Below, piece after piece: positions 8,343 to 17,831 of a stretch of 39,793 bases of DNA (position 1 is the stretch's first letter; each line of letters opens with the position of its first letter). The DNA comes from Nitrospira bacterium HGW-Nitrospira-1. Lineage in GTDB: Bacteria; Nitrospirota; Thermodesulfovibrionia; Thermodesulfovibrionales; UBA6898. The notes under the pieces were generated by a model. The model was not told where the DNA came from. It searched no databases and worked only from the letters and a program-made list of their open reading frames with translations. Both the position numbers and the translations under genes were made by a program. The DNA lies in contig PGYF01000013.1 of the NCBI GenBank assembly GCA_002839535.1, positions 5,176 through 44,968 on the forward strand, in the 5' to 3' direction.

Positions 8343-8972
8343 TTATTCTTCGCCTTCGAGCGCCTCGAGTTGTTCCCTGTTTTCCTGACAATCCACGCAG
8401 AGAGTTGCGGCAGGAAGCACCATCAATCTTTTTGCGCTGATCTCCTCACCGCACTCTTCACAGACGCCATAGGTCCCGTCAGCTATTTTTCTGAGAGCCT
8501 CGTCAATATTATGCATCAATTTCCTTTGGGCCGAGAGCCTCTGCAGGCTGAGGTCTTCCGAGATATCTATCTGGGCCCAGTCCCCATCGTCATTAGCAGT
8601 GTCAACAAGTTGTTTATTCTCTCCACTGATATGTCTTGCTATCTCTTCTTTCACTTCTTTGAGAATAGCTTCCTTTTTCCTGAGCAGGGATTTTTTGAGA
8701 TCAAGCAATCTGTCTTTTGAGGCGACTGTCTTTGCATAAGGTTTTTTCTCTTTTCCCATCTTTTTTACAACTGTCTTTTTAACAGTCTTTTCCGCTAAAG
8801 CCTTTTTTGCAGGGGAGATTTTCTTTTCCTGTTTTTTGGCTGGGACGGTCTTTTTCGCCTTGCCTGAAGGTTTGGCATGCGCTTTTTTAGAAAGAGATTT
8901 AACCGTTTTCTTTTTTGCAACAGGCTGCTTTTCTTTTTTCATTATAGTCTTTTTTAGGGTAGCTGCAGCCAT
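8343..8972 (-). CDS. DksA/TraR-type zinc-finger protein with Lys/Ala-rich histone-H1-like tail
   Basis: At 209 aa it has two parts. Residues 1-80 are a strongly basic low-complexity region of Lys, Ala, Pro and Val with PAKK-type repeats, like the tails of bacterial H1-like proteins. Residues of about 85-205 form a coiled-coil and a DksA-type zinc finger, with C171, C174, C192 and C195 (CEEC and CVDC). DksA-family proteins enter the RNA polymerase secondary channel and act with ppGpp. The tail suggests added DNA or RNA binding, which is inference. The start overlaps the stop of the 45-aa gene (TAATG) at the end of the rpsB-tsf-pyrH-frr operon. Confidence 0.88.
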   Translation of the reverse strand: MAAATLKKTIMKKEKQPVAKKKTVKSLSKKAHAKPSGKAKKTVPAKKQEKKISPAKKALAEKTVKKTVVKKMGKEKKPYAKTVASKDRLLDLKKSLLRKKEAILKEVKEEIARHISGENKQLVDTANDDGDWAQIDISEDLSLQRLSAQRKLMHNIDEALRKIADGTYGVCEECGEEISAKRLMVLPAATLCVDCQENREQLEALEGEE

Positions 8973-9109
8973 TAGCCTGCTTCTTCTTTCCCGACTTCCT
9001 CTTTAAATATTTCAATAATGCTTCTTATCTTGATGCCTGCCTGCTGAAGGGCTTTCTGCACGTCAGGGAGCTTTGCATCTTCCACTTTTAACATGAAATT
9101 GCTGTTCAT
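8972..9109 (-). CDS. 45-aa small protein between frr and the DksA-like gene
   Basis: A short frame runs from the ATG at 9109 with GGAGGT six bases upstream, and its TAA overlaps the next ATG. The peptide contains FMLKVEDAKLPDVQKALQQ and ends in an acidic, Lys-rich helix; it has no Cys and no membrane segment. A second in-frame ATG at 9115 overlaps the frr stop. Tight spacing on both sides and a strong ribosome site support a real gene. I do not recognise the family. Confidence 0.68.
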   Translation of the reverse strand: MNSNFMLKVEDAKLPDVQKALQQAGIKIRSIIEIFKEEVGKEEAG

Positions 9110-9111
9110 TA

Positions 9112-11009
<1,898 letters not shown>

Positions 11010-11013
<4 letters not shown>

Positions 11014-11777
11014 TGTATTACCTCCGCTGCCTCTTCTGCCCTGATCTTCTCCTGAATCTGCCCTTTTTCCTCTTCCTGCTGCGCTTCCTTGTTGAGCGCT
11101 GCCCTGCCTTCAATTATGGCGTCAGCCATCTTTGAAGTAAGGAGTTTTATGGCCCTTATTGCATCGTCATTGCCTGGAATGACATGATCGATTTCGTCAG
11201 GATCACAGTTTGTATCTACAACAGCCACGGTTGGTATCGATAGTTTTCTGGCCTCGGCCACCCCGATCTTTTCTTTTTTTGGATCGATAACAAATATGAT
11301 TCCAGGGAGTTGTTTCATATCTTTTATCCCGGAAAGGTTTTTGGCCAGCTTTTCCCTCTCCTTTTCAAGTCTGGCAGCCTCTTTCTTTGTAAGTAGCTCG
11401 AGGGTGCCGTCTTCCTTCATTGTATCCAACTTCTTGAGGCGGTCAAGGCTCTTTTTTACGGTAGTAAAGTTTGTCAGCATTCCCCCAAGCCATCTCTGGT
11501 TGACGTAGAAGGCTGAGGCCCTCTGAGCTTCTTCCATAATCGTGTCCTGCGCCTGTTTTTTTGTGCCTACAAAAAGCGCGCCTGCACCGGTTGCAGCCTG
11601 GTTCCTGACATAATTGTATGCCTCTTCAAGGCCTTTTAAGGTCTTCTGCAGGTCGATGATATAAATACCGTTTCTTTCGCCGAAAACGTATTTTTTCATC
11701 TTTGGGTTCCAGCGCTTTACCTGATGGCCAAAATGTACTCCGGCCTCAAGCAATTCCTTCATTGTGACTACTGCCAT
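11010..11777 (-). CDS. rpsB: 30S ribosomal protein S2
   Basis: Binds at the head-body junction of the small subunit. 255 aa, with [14 protein letters not shown] at the N-terminus, [36 protein letters not shown] and the [13 protein letters not shown] segment. I chose the ATG at 11777, which has AGGAGG seven bases upstream. An upstream in-frame ATG at 11837 would add 20 non-conserved residues. The C-terminus carries an extra Glu/Gln/Ala-rich tail. It is first in the rpsB-tsf-pyrH-frr operon. Confidence 0.97.
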
Positions 11778-11867
11778 GATTTTCCTCCTATGGTTTTTTC
11801 CTCCGCCTGTTCCGCCCACCCTTTTAAAAAGGACCATCAGCAGAACTGTTGCCGGCGTGTGTATTTA

Positions 11868-11899
11868 TTTCTTCCTGAAAAGAGTTTTTCAGGAAGAAA
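11868..11899. promoter_or_regulatory. Perfect 14-bp hairpin between rpsB and mqnB
   Basis: Arms at 11868-11881 and 11886-11899 (TTTCTTCCTGAAAA and its exact complement) enclose the loop GAGT. It lies about 90 bases upstream of the rpsB start, in what would be its leader, and in the upstream region of divergent mqnB. It could be an S2 autoregulatory leader element or a terminator-like barrier between divergent transcripts. I found no convincing promoter boxes nearby. Confidence 0.6.
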
Positions 11900-11975
11900 A
11901 GATTAACATAGTAAATCTTTTTTTGCAAGGCCTGTGTTATGATAATACATTGAAATAAAAAGGGAAAAGTGTTTT

Positions 11976-12725
11976 TTGGGAGCAGGGAAAAAAGCAAACA
12001 TAGGTCTTATAGCCTCGGTTTTTTCCGAGGGGACAATGTTCGAAAGTACGTTCAAAGCTATAGGGAAAGCGCTTCCCTGTTATCCGGCCTTTTATACCGG
12101 CATTGTTACAGGTAATCGGGCAATATTGGGAATATCAGGTGTCGGGAAAGTGAATGCTGCGCATACCGTGACCGTACTCATAGAAAAATTCTCTCCGTCG
12201 TGCATTATCAATTTCGGGACAGGGGGCACTTTCCCCTCTTCAGGGCTTAAGGTAGGTGATATTGCTGTTGCCGAAAAAGAGGTCTATGCTGACGAGGGCG
12301 TACTGTTGAAAGACGGGTTTCATGGTATAGACCTTATCGGCATACCTTTGTTCCAAAAAGGCAGGAAGAAGTATTTCAATGAATTTCCTCTTGATAAGCC
12401 GCTTATCAGAAAGGCTGTCAGGGCTGCTCAACTCATTACGCATTACGCATCACCGGAAACAGTCAAAAAAGGAACTTTTTTGACTGTTTCCGCCTGCACA
12501 GGGACAAAAAAACGGGCTGGAGAACTTGAAAGAAAATTCAGTCCTCTCTGCGAAAATATGGAAGGGGCCTCAATCGCACATATCTGTTGTCTCTATGGAA
12601 TCCCGTTTGTCGAGATAAGGGGCGTCAGCAATATGGTCGAAAACCGCGATAAGGGCAAATGGGACATAAAACTGGCGGCAGAGAATTGCCAGAAGGCGGT
12701 ATTGGAACTTCTTAATATTCTTTAA
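11976..12725 (+). CDS. mqnB: Futalosine hydrolase
   Basis: Removes hypoxanthine from futalosine in the futalosine route to menaquinone. 249 aa with a nucleoside phosphorylase / MTA-SAH nucleosidase fold: ILGISGVGKVNAAHTV near residues 50-65, a GTGGTFP loop, then ENMEGASIAHICCLYGIPF with the catalytic Glu region and the EIRGVSNMVENRD ending typical of MqnB rather than of MTA/SAH nucleosidase. The start is TTG 11976, with only a weak GGGAAAA upstream. Residues of about 154-159 (THYASP) come from an ATTACGC repeat that abuts a perfect palindrome. mqnD of the same pathway lies 6 kb downstream beyond the accessory block. Confidence 0.92.
   Translation: MGAGKKANIGLIASVFSEGTMFESTFKAIGKALPCYPAFYTGIVTGNRAILGISGVGKVNAAHTVTVLIEKFSPSCIINFGTGGTFPSSGLKVGDIAVAEKEVYADEGVLLKDGFHGIDLIGIPLFQKGRKKYFNEFPLDKPLIRKAVRAAQLITHYASPETVKKGTFLTVSACTGTKKRAGELERKFSPLCENMEGASIAHICCLYGIPFVEIRGVSNMVENRDKGKWDIKLAAENCQKAVLELLNIL
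12454..12492 (+). repeat. Perfect 17-bp inverted repeat inside mqnB
   Basis: CGGAAACAGTCAAAAAA (12454-12470) and its exact complement (12476-12492) flank the loop GGAAC. The right arm encodes the conserved LTVSA stretch, so the left arm is probably a copy of it in reverse. Just before it, 12434-12450 holds ATTACGC twice in tandem. An mRNA hairpin of this size inside a coding region is unusual. Confidence 0.88.
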
Positions 12726-12736
12726 CGCAGTTAATG

Positions 12737-12880
12737 CTAAATAGTGTCTGTGTATAAATTAAAGTTTGTCATCCTCGGGCTTGACCCGGGGATCCAGAAC
12801 ATATTGAAAGCAATGGATTCCCGATTAAGGACTTCGGGAATGACGAACAAAAAGCAGAGTTTATACACAGGCTCTAAATA
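12737..12880. mobile_element. MITE-like element with terminal inverted repeats
   Basis: A 7-bp direct repeat CTAAATA flanks the element (12737-12743 and 12874-12880). Inside are inverted ends: 12744-12760 reads GTGTCTGTGTATAAATT and 12858-12873 reads as its near-complement (shared core CTGTGTATAAA). The interior contains GTCATCCTCGGGCTTGACCC near the left and CGGGAATGACGA near the right, the same general type of palindromic repeat as copies A-C. It has no coding capacity. It marks the left border of the accessory block next to mqnB. Confidence 0.65.
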
Positions 12881-12948
12881 ATTTATTAAAATATATTCTT
12901 TTTTGATAGAATAGTTTCAAAACAAAAAGTAAAATAAAGGGGAAAAGA

Positions 12949-13695
12949 TTGAGCGAATATACTGTCTTCCCAAATGCACCTATAACTGAAGCTCTATTAG
13001 ATATTCGTGTTGAGTTACCAGAAGATGTCGATATTAATAAAATAGAAACTTTTCATGAGCATGTCAAAGATAGATTCCCTGATAAGAAAACAAGGGGTGC
13101 CTTTGCGATAGGAGTACAATTAATGCCAGATGGAACTCCGCAATCGCTTCCTGCCTCTGGTGGCCCCCAAGGATTCCTTTTCCGTTCACCTAACGAGAAT
13201 AAAATAGTTCAAGCAAGAATAGATGGCTTCACTTTTAACAAACTAAGGCCCTATGAGAACTGGACAGTTTTTCGTTCTGAGGCTAAATCATTGTGGAATA
13301 TGTATGTAGACCAGTTCGTTCCAAAAAAAGTAACTCGCATTGCCTTAAGGTATATAAATAGAATAGAAGTACCTTTACCGATAAAGGACTTTAAAGAGTA
13401 CATTTTAACTAATCCTGAGATTGCACCAAAGTTGTCACAATTTATTGATCATTTTTTTATGCAGGTTATATTGCCAAATCCAGAAATTCAAGCCAAAGCA
13501 GTAATTACTCAGACAATGGAACCAGCCACGGACAAAAACAAACTCCCTTTAATTCTTGATATAGATGTATTCATGGAAGCTGTTTATGTGGATAATAAAG
13601 AAGAAATATGGACCGATTTTGAAAAATTGCATGTATTTAAAAATGAGATATTTTTTAATAGCCTGACTGATAAAGCAAAGGAACTTTTTAAATGA
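12949..13695 (+). CDS. TIGR04255 family protein
   Basis: 248 aa. It begins with TVFPNAPITEALLDIRVELP and continues with GFLFRSPNENKIVQARIDGF, FNKLRPYENW and VTRIALRYINRIEVPLP. These are the hallmarks of the TIGR04255 family, whose members often lie in accessory or defence-rich regions and have no established biochemical role. The start is TTG 12949 behind AAGGGGAAAAG. The stop overlaps the next start as ATGA. Codon use is visibly AT-richer than in neighbouring housekeeping genes, in line with transfer. Confidence 0.82.
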   Translation: MSEYTVFPNAPITEALLDIRVELPEDVDINKIETFHEHVKDRFPDKKTRGAFAIGVQLMPDGTPQSLPASGGPQGFLFRSPNENKIVQARIDGFTFNKLRPYENWTVFRSEAKSLWNMYVDQFVPKKVTRIALRYINRIEVPLPIKDFKEYILTNPEIAPKLSQFIDHFFMQVILPNPEIQAKAVITQTMEPATDKNKLPLILDIDVFMEAVYVDNKEEIWTDFEKLHVFKNEIFFNSLTDKAKELFK

Positions 13696-14147
13696 CATAT
13701 GCTGATTCAAGAAATGCATTGCATTATTTAAATCGTGAAAAAGTCATTGTTGTCTACGTGAATACATCAGCAGTGGGAGATGACTCCAATATAATCACCA
13801 ATGAAGCTGAACGCTCAGTGGGGCACTATCTTATTCCAGCCTCAACACAATTGGCATATCCTGAGACAAGATTTCTTACGCTTAAAAGAGAATGGGAAGA
13901 TAACACTGCTTATCTATCATCTATGACTAAAATAGTCATGCATCCTGCCTATCAGCAAATTATTGGAATGGGCCAAATTGCTATTCCCTTAATCTTTGCG
14001 GCGATGGAAAAAACCCCGGATCATTGGTTCTGGGCTCTAAGGTCTATAACAGGCAAAGATCCTGTGCTACCTGAGCATAGAGGTCGCTTAAGACAGATGA
14101 CTGAAGATTGGCTTAAGTGGGGTAGGGAAAACGGCCATATTGCATGA
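13692..14147 (+). CDS. Hypothetical protein, middle gene of a coupled trio
   Basis: 151 aa, soluble. The recognisable part is the C-terminal two thirds, LKREWEDNTAYLSSMTKIV, HPAYQQIIGMGQIAIP, PDHWFWALRSITGKDP and WLKWGRENGH. I recall this pattern in small conserved hypotheticals encoded next to DUF7689-like genes, but have not checked it. It is joined to both neighbours by ATGA overlaps, so the three proteins are probably made in fixed proportion. No catalytic motif seen. Confidence 0.72.
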   Translation: MTYADSRNALHYLNREKVIVVYVNTSAVGDDSNIITNEAERSVGHYLIPASTQLAYPETRFLTLKREWEDNTAYLSSMTKIVMHPAYQQIIGMGQIAIPLIFAAMEKTPDHWFWALRSITGKDPVLPEHRGRLRQMTEDWLKWGRENGHIA

Positions 14148-14590
14148 GTTCTGAGGGACAGAAACTGATCGAGGAAATTTTCCCCGGCTTGTTATCCAGT
14201 GGGTATGATATTGCCAGCCCAGCCACAAGAGAATATAATTGCATTGCTTGGGCTGCCGGAGATAGTGAAACTTGGTGGTGGCCTAATAAAGATTGTTTCT
14301 GGCCGTCTGAAATCCCGCAAGAAGAAAACCTGGAGGTGTTCATTAAGGTCTATGAAGCTTTTGGATACTCTCTTTGTGCTATCGATAGCTATGAAGAAGG
14401 GGCAGAGAAAGTTGCCATATATGTTGATCCCGAAGGAATACCAACCCATACAGCAAGGCAGTTAAGCAACGGACGCTGGACAAGCAAGTTGGGGAAACTT
14501 GAAGATATAGAACACAACTCTTTGGAAGGCCTTTACGGCCATACTTACGGCGCTGTTGCAGTGATTATGAAAAGGCCGATAAAAAAGTAA
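14144..14590 (+). CDS. DUF7689-like protein
   Basis: 148 aa, soluble. Near residue 28 it has REYNCIAWAAGDSETWWWP, an NC-x-A-W-A-x(n)-WWWP pattern that places a conserved Cys in a possible active site. HTARQLSNGRWTSKLGKLEDIEH and a YGHTYGAVAVIMKRP ending follow. The arrangement of Cys33, His and Asn/Asp would suit a papain-like or transglutaminase-like hydrolase, but this is inference. It is translationally coupled to the upstream gene by ATGA and followed by the 43-aa gene after two bases. Confidence 0.72.
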   Translation: MSSEGQKLIEEIFPGLLSSGYDIASPATREYNCIAWAAGDSETWWWPNKDCFWPSEIPQEENLEVFIKVYEAFGYSLCAIDSYEEGAEKVAIYVDPEGIPTHTARQLSNGRWTSKLGKLEDIEHNSLEGLYGHTYGAVAVIMKRPIKK

Positions 14591-14592
14591 AG

Positions 14593-14724
14593 ATGCCGAA
14601 ATCAAAATACGATAATTATACAAAAGAGCAGTTGGTGGAGAAGATAAAACAGCTTGAAAAGCATCGCTATGGATTAGTCTGGGAGGACAAGCAGGAAGAC
14701 TTGAAGAATAAGGAAATCAAATGA
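14593..14724 (+). CDS. 43-aa leader-like protein of the restriction-modification locus
   Basis: A short, highly charged peptide beginning MPKSKYDNYTKEQLVEKIKQ with YGLVWEDKQED near its end. The segment resembles the N-terminal extension (KYGLVWEDKPE) found on some adenine methyltransferases of this type. Here it ends in TGA overlapping the ATG of the fusion gene (ATGA). It may be a detached N-terminal piece or a small partner subunit. Too short for routine gene calls but well placed. Confidence 0.62.
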   Translation: MPKSKYDNYTKEQLVEKIKQLEKHRYGLVWEDKQEDLKNKEIK

Positions 14725-16823
14725 CACAAGAAGACATCATCCAAACGATTCTCAAAGACAGTAATTATCATCTTTCTCTCTTTTCCGATGATGAGATTGC
14801 TGCCCTGAGCAATAAAATTAATATCAAGGAATCAAAGAGCAGGAAAATGCCCTTTGTCGTCTGCATTATTCGTGGCAAAGACATCCCGTTGAAGCCAGAA
14901 GAAGTTGTCCGTCAGCTTTATGCAGCAAGACTGATCGAGCAATACGGCTACCCCAAAAAACGGCTTGCTTTTGAATATCCGGTCAATTTCGGGAGGGAGA
15001 AGAAAAGCGCTGATATAGTGGTATTTGATAAAGACAGACCTGATACGCCATACATTATCGTTGAGTTGAAAAAGCCGAAACTCAAAGACGGCAAAGACCA
15101 GCTCCGTTCATATCGCAATGCGACCGGCGCGCCGATGAGTGTCTGGACCAATGGCGAGAAGATTTCTCATTACCACCGCAAAGACCCTAACTATTTTGAA
15201 GACATCACCGACATCCCCAAGGCAAGCCAGAGCATTAAGGACATACTCAGTGAACGGTTTACCCTGAAGGACCTTATCATTAAGGATAAACTCGCCAACG
15301 AGCGTAAGTCCCTGAAAGATATTATTCTTGAAATGGAAGACGAAGTGCTTGCCAACGCTGGCGTAGATGTCTTTGAAGAGGTCTTTAAGCTCATATTTAC
15401 CAAGCTTTATGATGAATTTCTGAGTCAGAAAGATAAAGACATAATCAACTATTTTACAAAACAGGTTACTCAAACCGCAGTGGGAGAACCGGTTGCAACC
15501 TATGGCAATAAGCCCGGATATTTTGATGGTTCCGATTATGACGCGCTAAATGCCGCCGTAAGCGGCATTGATGATGAGGGCTTCAGAGTTATGGAGTTCA
15601 GAAACTCCGGCCAGACTGATACGGAACTGAAAAACAAGATTCAAGGTTTGTTCGATCAGGCAAAAAGCCAGTGGCCGGGTGTTTTTGCGGACGGGTCTGT
15701 TTTTGAGCTATCGGACAGCCATTTGGCCATCTGTATTGCGAGCTTGCAGGATGTAAAGCTGTTCAACTCCAATTTATTGGTGGTGGATGAAGCCTTTGAA
15801 TATCTGGTGAATAAATCTGCCAAAGGAGAAAAGGGGCAATACTTCACGCCGCGTCATATTATAGATATGTGCGTGAAGATGCTCAATCCTAAGGCTGGAG
15901 AGTATATGATTGACACGGCTTCAGGCAGTTGCGGGTTTCCTGTGCATACCATTTTTCAGATTACGGGACATCTGTTTACAAACGCCGAAATCTCTGAGAA
16001 AGACAAGGAGTATGTCTTAAAAGTCTTCGGCATAGACTTTGACGAAAAGACCGTGCGCGTGGCCCGCACTCTGAATCTTATTGCCGGTGACGGCGAAACC
16101 AATGTGCTGCATTTAAACGCTCTGGACTATGAACGATGGGACGACAAGACGGAGAACGATAAAAAATGGATTAAGACCTATGGCAAGGGATTTGAACGAC
16201 TGGAAAAGCTCCGGGCCGAAAAGGGCGAAAATAAATACTTCAATTTTGATATTCTGATGGCCAATCCGCCTTTTGCCGGAGACATTAAAGAGAACCGCAT
16301 CCTGCATCAGTACGAACTGGGATTTAATGCCAACAATAAAGCGCAATCCAAAGTCGGACGGGACATTCTATTTATCGAGCGCAACCTGGACTTTCTCAAA
16401 CCCGGCGGGCGCATGGCAATAGTCCTGCCTCAAGGCCGCTTCAATAACACTTCGGATAAACCTATTCGGGAATTTATCGCCCAACATGGGCGGATACTGG
16501 CTGTTGTAGGTTTGCACGGCAACACCTTCAAGCCACATACAGGCACCAAGACCAGTGTTTTGTTTATACAGAAATGGGACGATAAACTTTGCCCTAAAGT
16601 AGAGGACTATCCCATCTTCTTTGCAGTGAGTGAAAAAGGCGGCAAGGACAACTCCGGCGACTATGTCTATGTAAAAAATGGCACAGGGCAAGACAAGCTG
16701 GATAAAAACGGCCACCTCATCGTTGACCATGACTTGCATAATCATAATGGAGAATTGTCTGACGGCATTGCCGAGGCCTTTATAAAGTTTGCCAAAAAGG
16801 AAAAGCTGTCGTTTTGGAAATAA
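14721..16823 (+). CDS. Restriction-modification fusion: PD-(D/E)XK nuclease domain plus N6-adenine methyltransferase (HsdM-like)
   Basis: 700 aa. The N-terminal 160 residues look like a type I R-subunit nuclease domain, with D98 in SADIVVFD, then E115-x-K117 in IIVELKKPK and Q127 in KDQLRSY. The middle is helical. The methyltransferase starts near residue 370 with KGEKGQYFTPRHIIDMCV, then motif I DTASGSCGF at 398 and catalytic NPPF at 515-518, followed by GGRMAIVLPQGRF. Cleavage and methylation in one chain, with a separate specificity subunit downstream and no helicase, resembles type IIB/IIG systems such as BcgI. Expected to act on DNA with the hsdS product. Confidence 0.9.
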   Translation: MTQEDIIQTILKDSNYHLSLFSDDEIAALSNKINIKESKSRKMPFVVCIIRGKDIPLKPEEVVRQLYAARLIEQYGYPKKRLAFEYPVNFGREKKSADIVVFDKDRPDTPYIIVELKKPKLKDGKDQLRSYRNATGAPMSVWTNGEKISHYHRKDPNYFEDITDIPKASQSIKDILSERFTLKDLIIKDKLANERKSLKDIILEMEDEVLANAGVDVFEEVFKLIFTKLYDEFLSQKDKDIINYFTKQVTQTAVGEPVATYGNKPGYFDGSDYDALNAAVSGIDDEGFRVMEFRNSGQTDTELKNKIQGLFDQAKSQWPGVFADGSVFELSDSHLAICIASLQDVKLFNSNLLVVDEAFEYLVNKSAKGEKGQYFTPRHIIDMCVKMLNPKAGEYMIDTASGSCGFPVHTIFQITGHLFTNAEISEKDKEYVLKVFGIDFDEKTVRVARTLNLIAGDGETNVLHLNALDYERWDDKTENDKKWIKTYGKGFERLEKLRAEKGENKYFNFDILMANPPFAGDIKENRILHQYELGFNANNKAQSKVGRDILFIERNLDFLKPGGRMAIVLPQGRFNNTSDKPIREFIAQHGRILAVVGLHGNTFKPHTGTKTSVLFIQKWDDKLCPKVEDYPIFFAVSEKGGKDNSGDYVYVKNGTGQDKLDKNGHLIVDHDLHNHNGELSDGIAEAFIKFAKKEKLSFWK

Positions 16824-16826
16824 ATT

Positions 16827-17825
16827 ATGAAAAAAGATATTCTGCAAAAAGGCGAAATAATAATTTATAGGACCTCAAAAAATGAGGTAGAGTTGGAAGT
16901 CAAACTGGAGGAAGAAACTGTTTGGCTTTCTTTAGATCAAATGGCTGTCTTGTTTAAAAGAGATAAATCTGTTATTTCGCGCCATATCAAAAATATTTTT
17001 AACGAAAAGGAATTAGAGCAAAAATCAGTTATTGCAAATTTTGCAACAACTGCCGCAGATGGAAAGGTTTATCAAGTGAATTACTATAATCTGGATGTCG
17101 TTATTTCCGTGGGCTATAGGGTTAAATCACAAAATGGAGTAAAGTTTCGCATTTGGGCGAGCAATGTTTTGAAGCAATACCTCATTAAAGGCTATGCCAT
17201 AAACAGTAAAAAGCTTTTGGAAGCACAAAGTAAATTTAATGAACTTCAGGAGGCGGTTTTATTTCTACAAAAGCAGTCGCAAAAAGAACTCCTGAAAGGT
17301 CAGGAAACTGAAATTATAAACTTGCTTGCAGATTATTCCAAGACCTTGTCGCTTCTTGAACAATATGACAAGGGGAAACTTCAGGCGCAAAAAGGGAAGA
17401 AGACCGCATTTGTTTTGCAATATAAGGACTGCATCAAAATAATTGCAGAGCTAAAAAAAGAACTGACTGCCAAAAAAGAAGCAGGAGATCTGTTTGGCGT
17501 GGAAAGAGGCGGCGGTTTTACCGGCGTCGTCAAAGGGCTGTATCAAACATTTGATAGAAAAGAACTGTATCCGACTATTGAAGCCAAAGCATCGCATTTG
17601 CTGTATCTGACTATTAAAGATCATCCTTTTACTGACGGCAATAAAAGAGTTGCCTCATTTTTGTTTGTCTTTTTTTTGGACAGATCAAATTATCTCTTTA
17701 AAAAATCAGGCGAGAGAAAAATCAATGACAACGCTTTGACAGCGCTGGCTTTGCTGGTTGCCGAAAGCGACCCGAAAGATAAAGATGTAATGATTAAGAT
17801 TATCAAAAATTTAATCTCTGAATAA
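16827..17825 (+). CDS. rhuM: RhuM family protein with C-terminal Doc/Fic-type domain
   Basis: 332 aa. The N-terminal RhuM part (residues of about 10-125) has WLSLDQMAVLFKRDKSVISRHIKNI, a helix-turn-helix-like segment, and VISVGYRVKSQNGVKFRIWA. A coiled coil spans about 130-215. The C-terminal domain has a Doc/Fic core HPFTDGNKRVASF at 266-278, with H266, D270, N272, K273 and R274 intact. Doc-type proteins phosphorylate EF-Tu and Fic proteins AMPylate targets, so this may be a toxin-like or regulatory enzyme. It sits 3 bases after the methyltransferase and before hsdS, a place where rhuM-like genes are often found. Confidence 0.88.
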   Translation: MKKDILQKGEIIIYRTSKNEVELEVKLEEETVWLSLDQMAVLFKRDKSVISRHIKNIFNEKELEQKSVIANFATTAADGKVYQVNYYNLDVVISVGYRVKSQNGVKFRIWASNVLKQYLIKGYAINSKKLLEAQSKFNELQEAVLFLQKQSQKELLKGQETEIINLLADYSKTLSLLEQYDKGKLQAQKGKKTAFVLQYKDCIKIIAELKKELTAKKEAGDLFGVERGGGFTGVVKGLYQTFDRKELYPTIEAKASHLLYLTIKDHPFTDGNKRVASFLFVFFLDRSNYLFKKSGERKINDNALTALALLVAESDPKDKDVMIKIIKNLISE

Positions 17826-17831
17826 ATAACT

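Noticed and set aside
11778-11837. N-terminal extension of rpsB to the upstream ATG
   Set aside because: The strong ribosome site and family start are at 11777; the extra 20 residues are not S2-like.
12890-12912. Possible promoter before the TIGR04255 gene (TAGAAT at 12907-12912)
   Set aside because: No acceptable -35 box at a proper distance; AT-richness makes chance matches likely.
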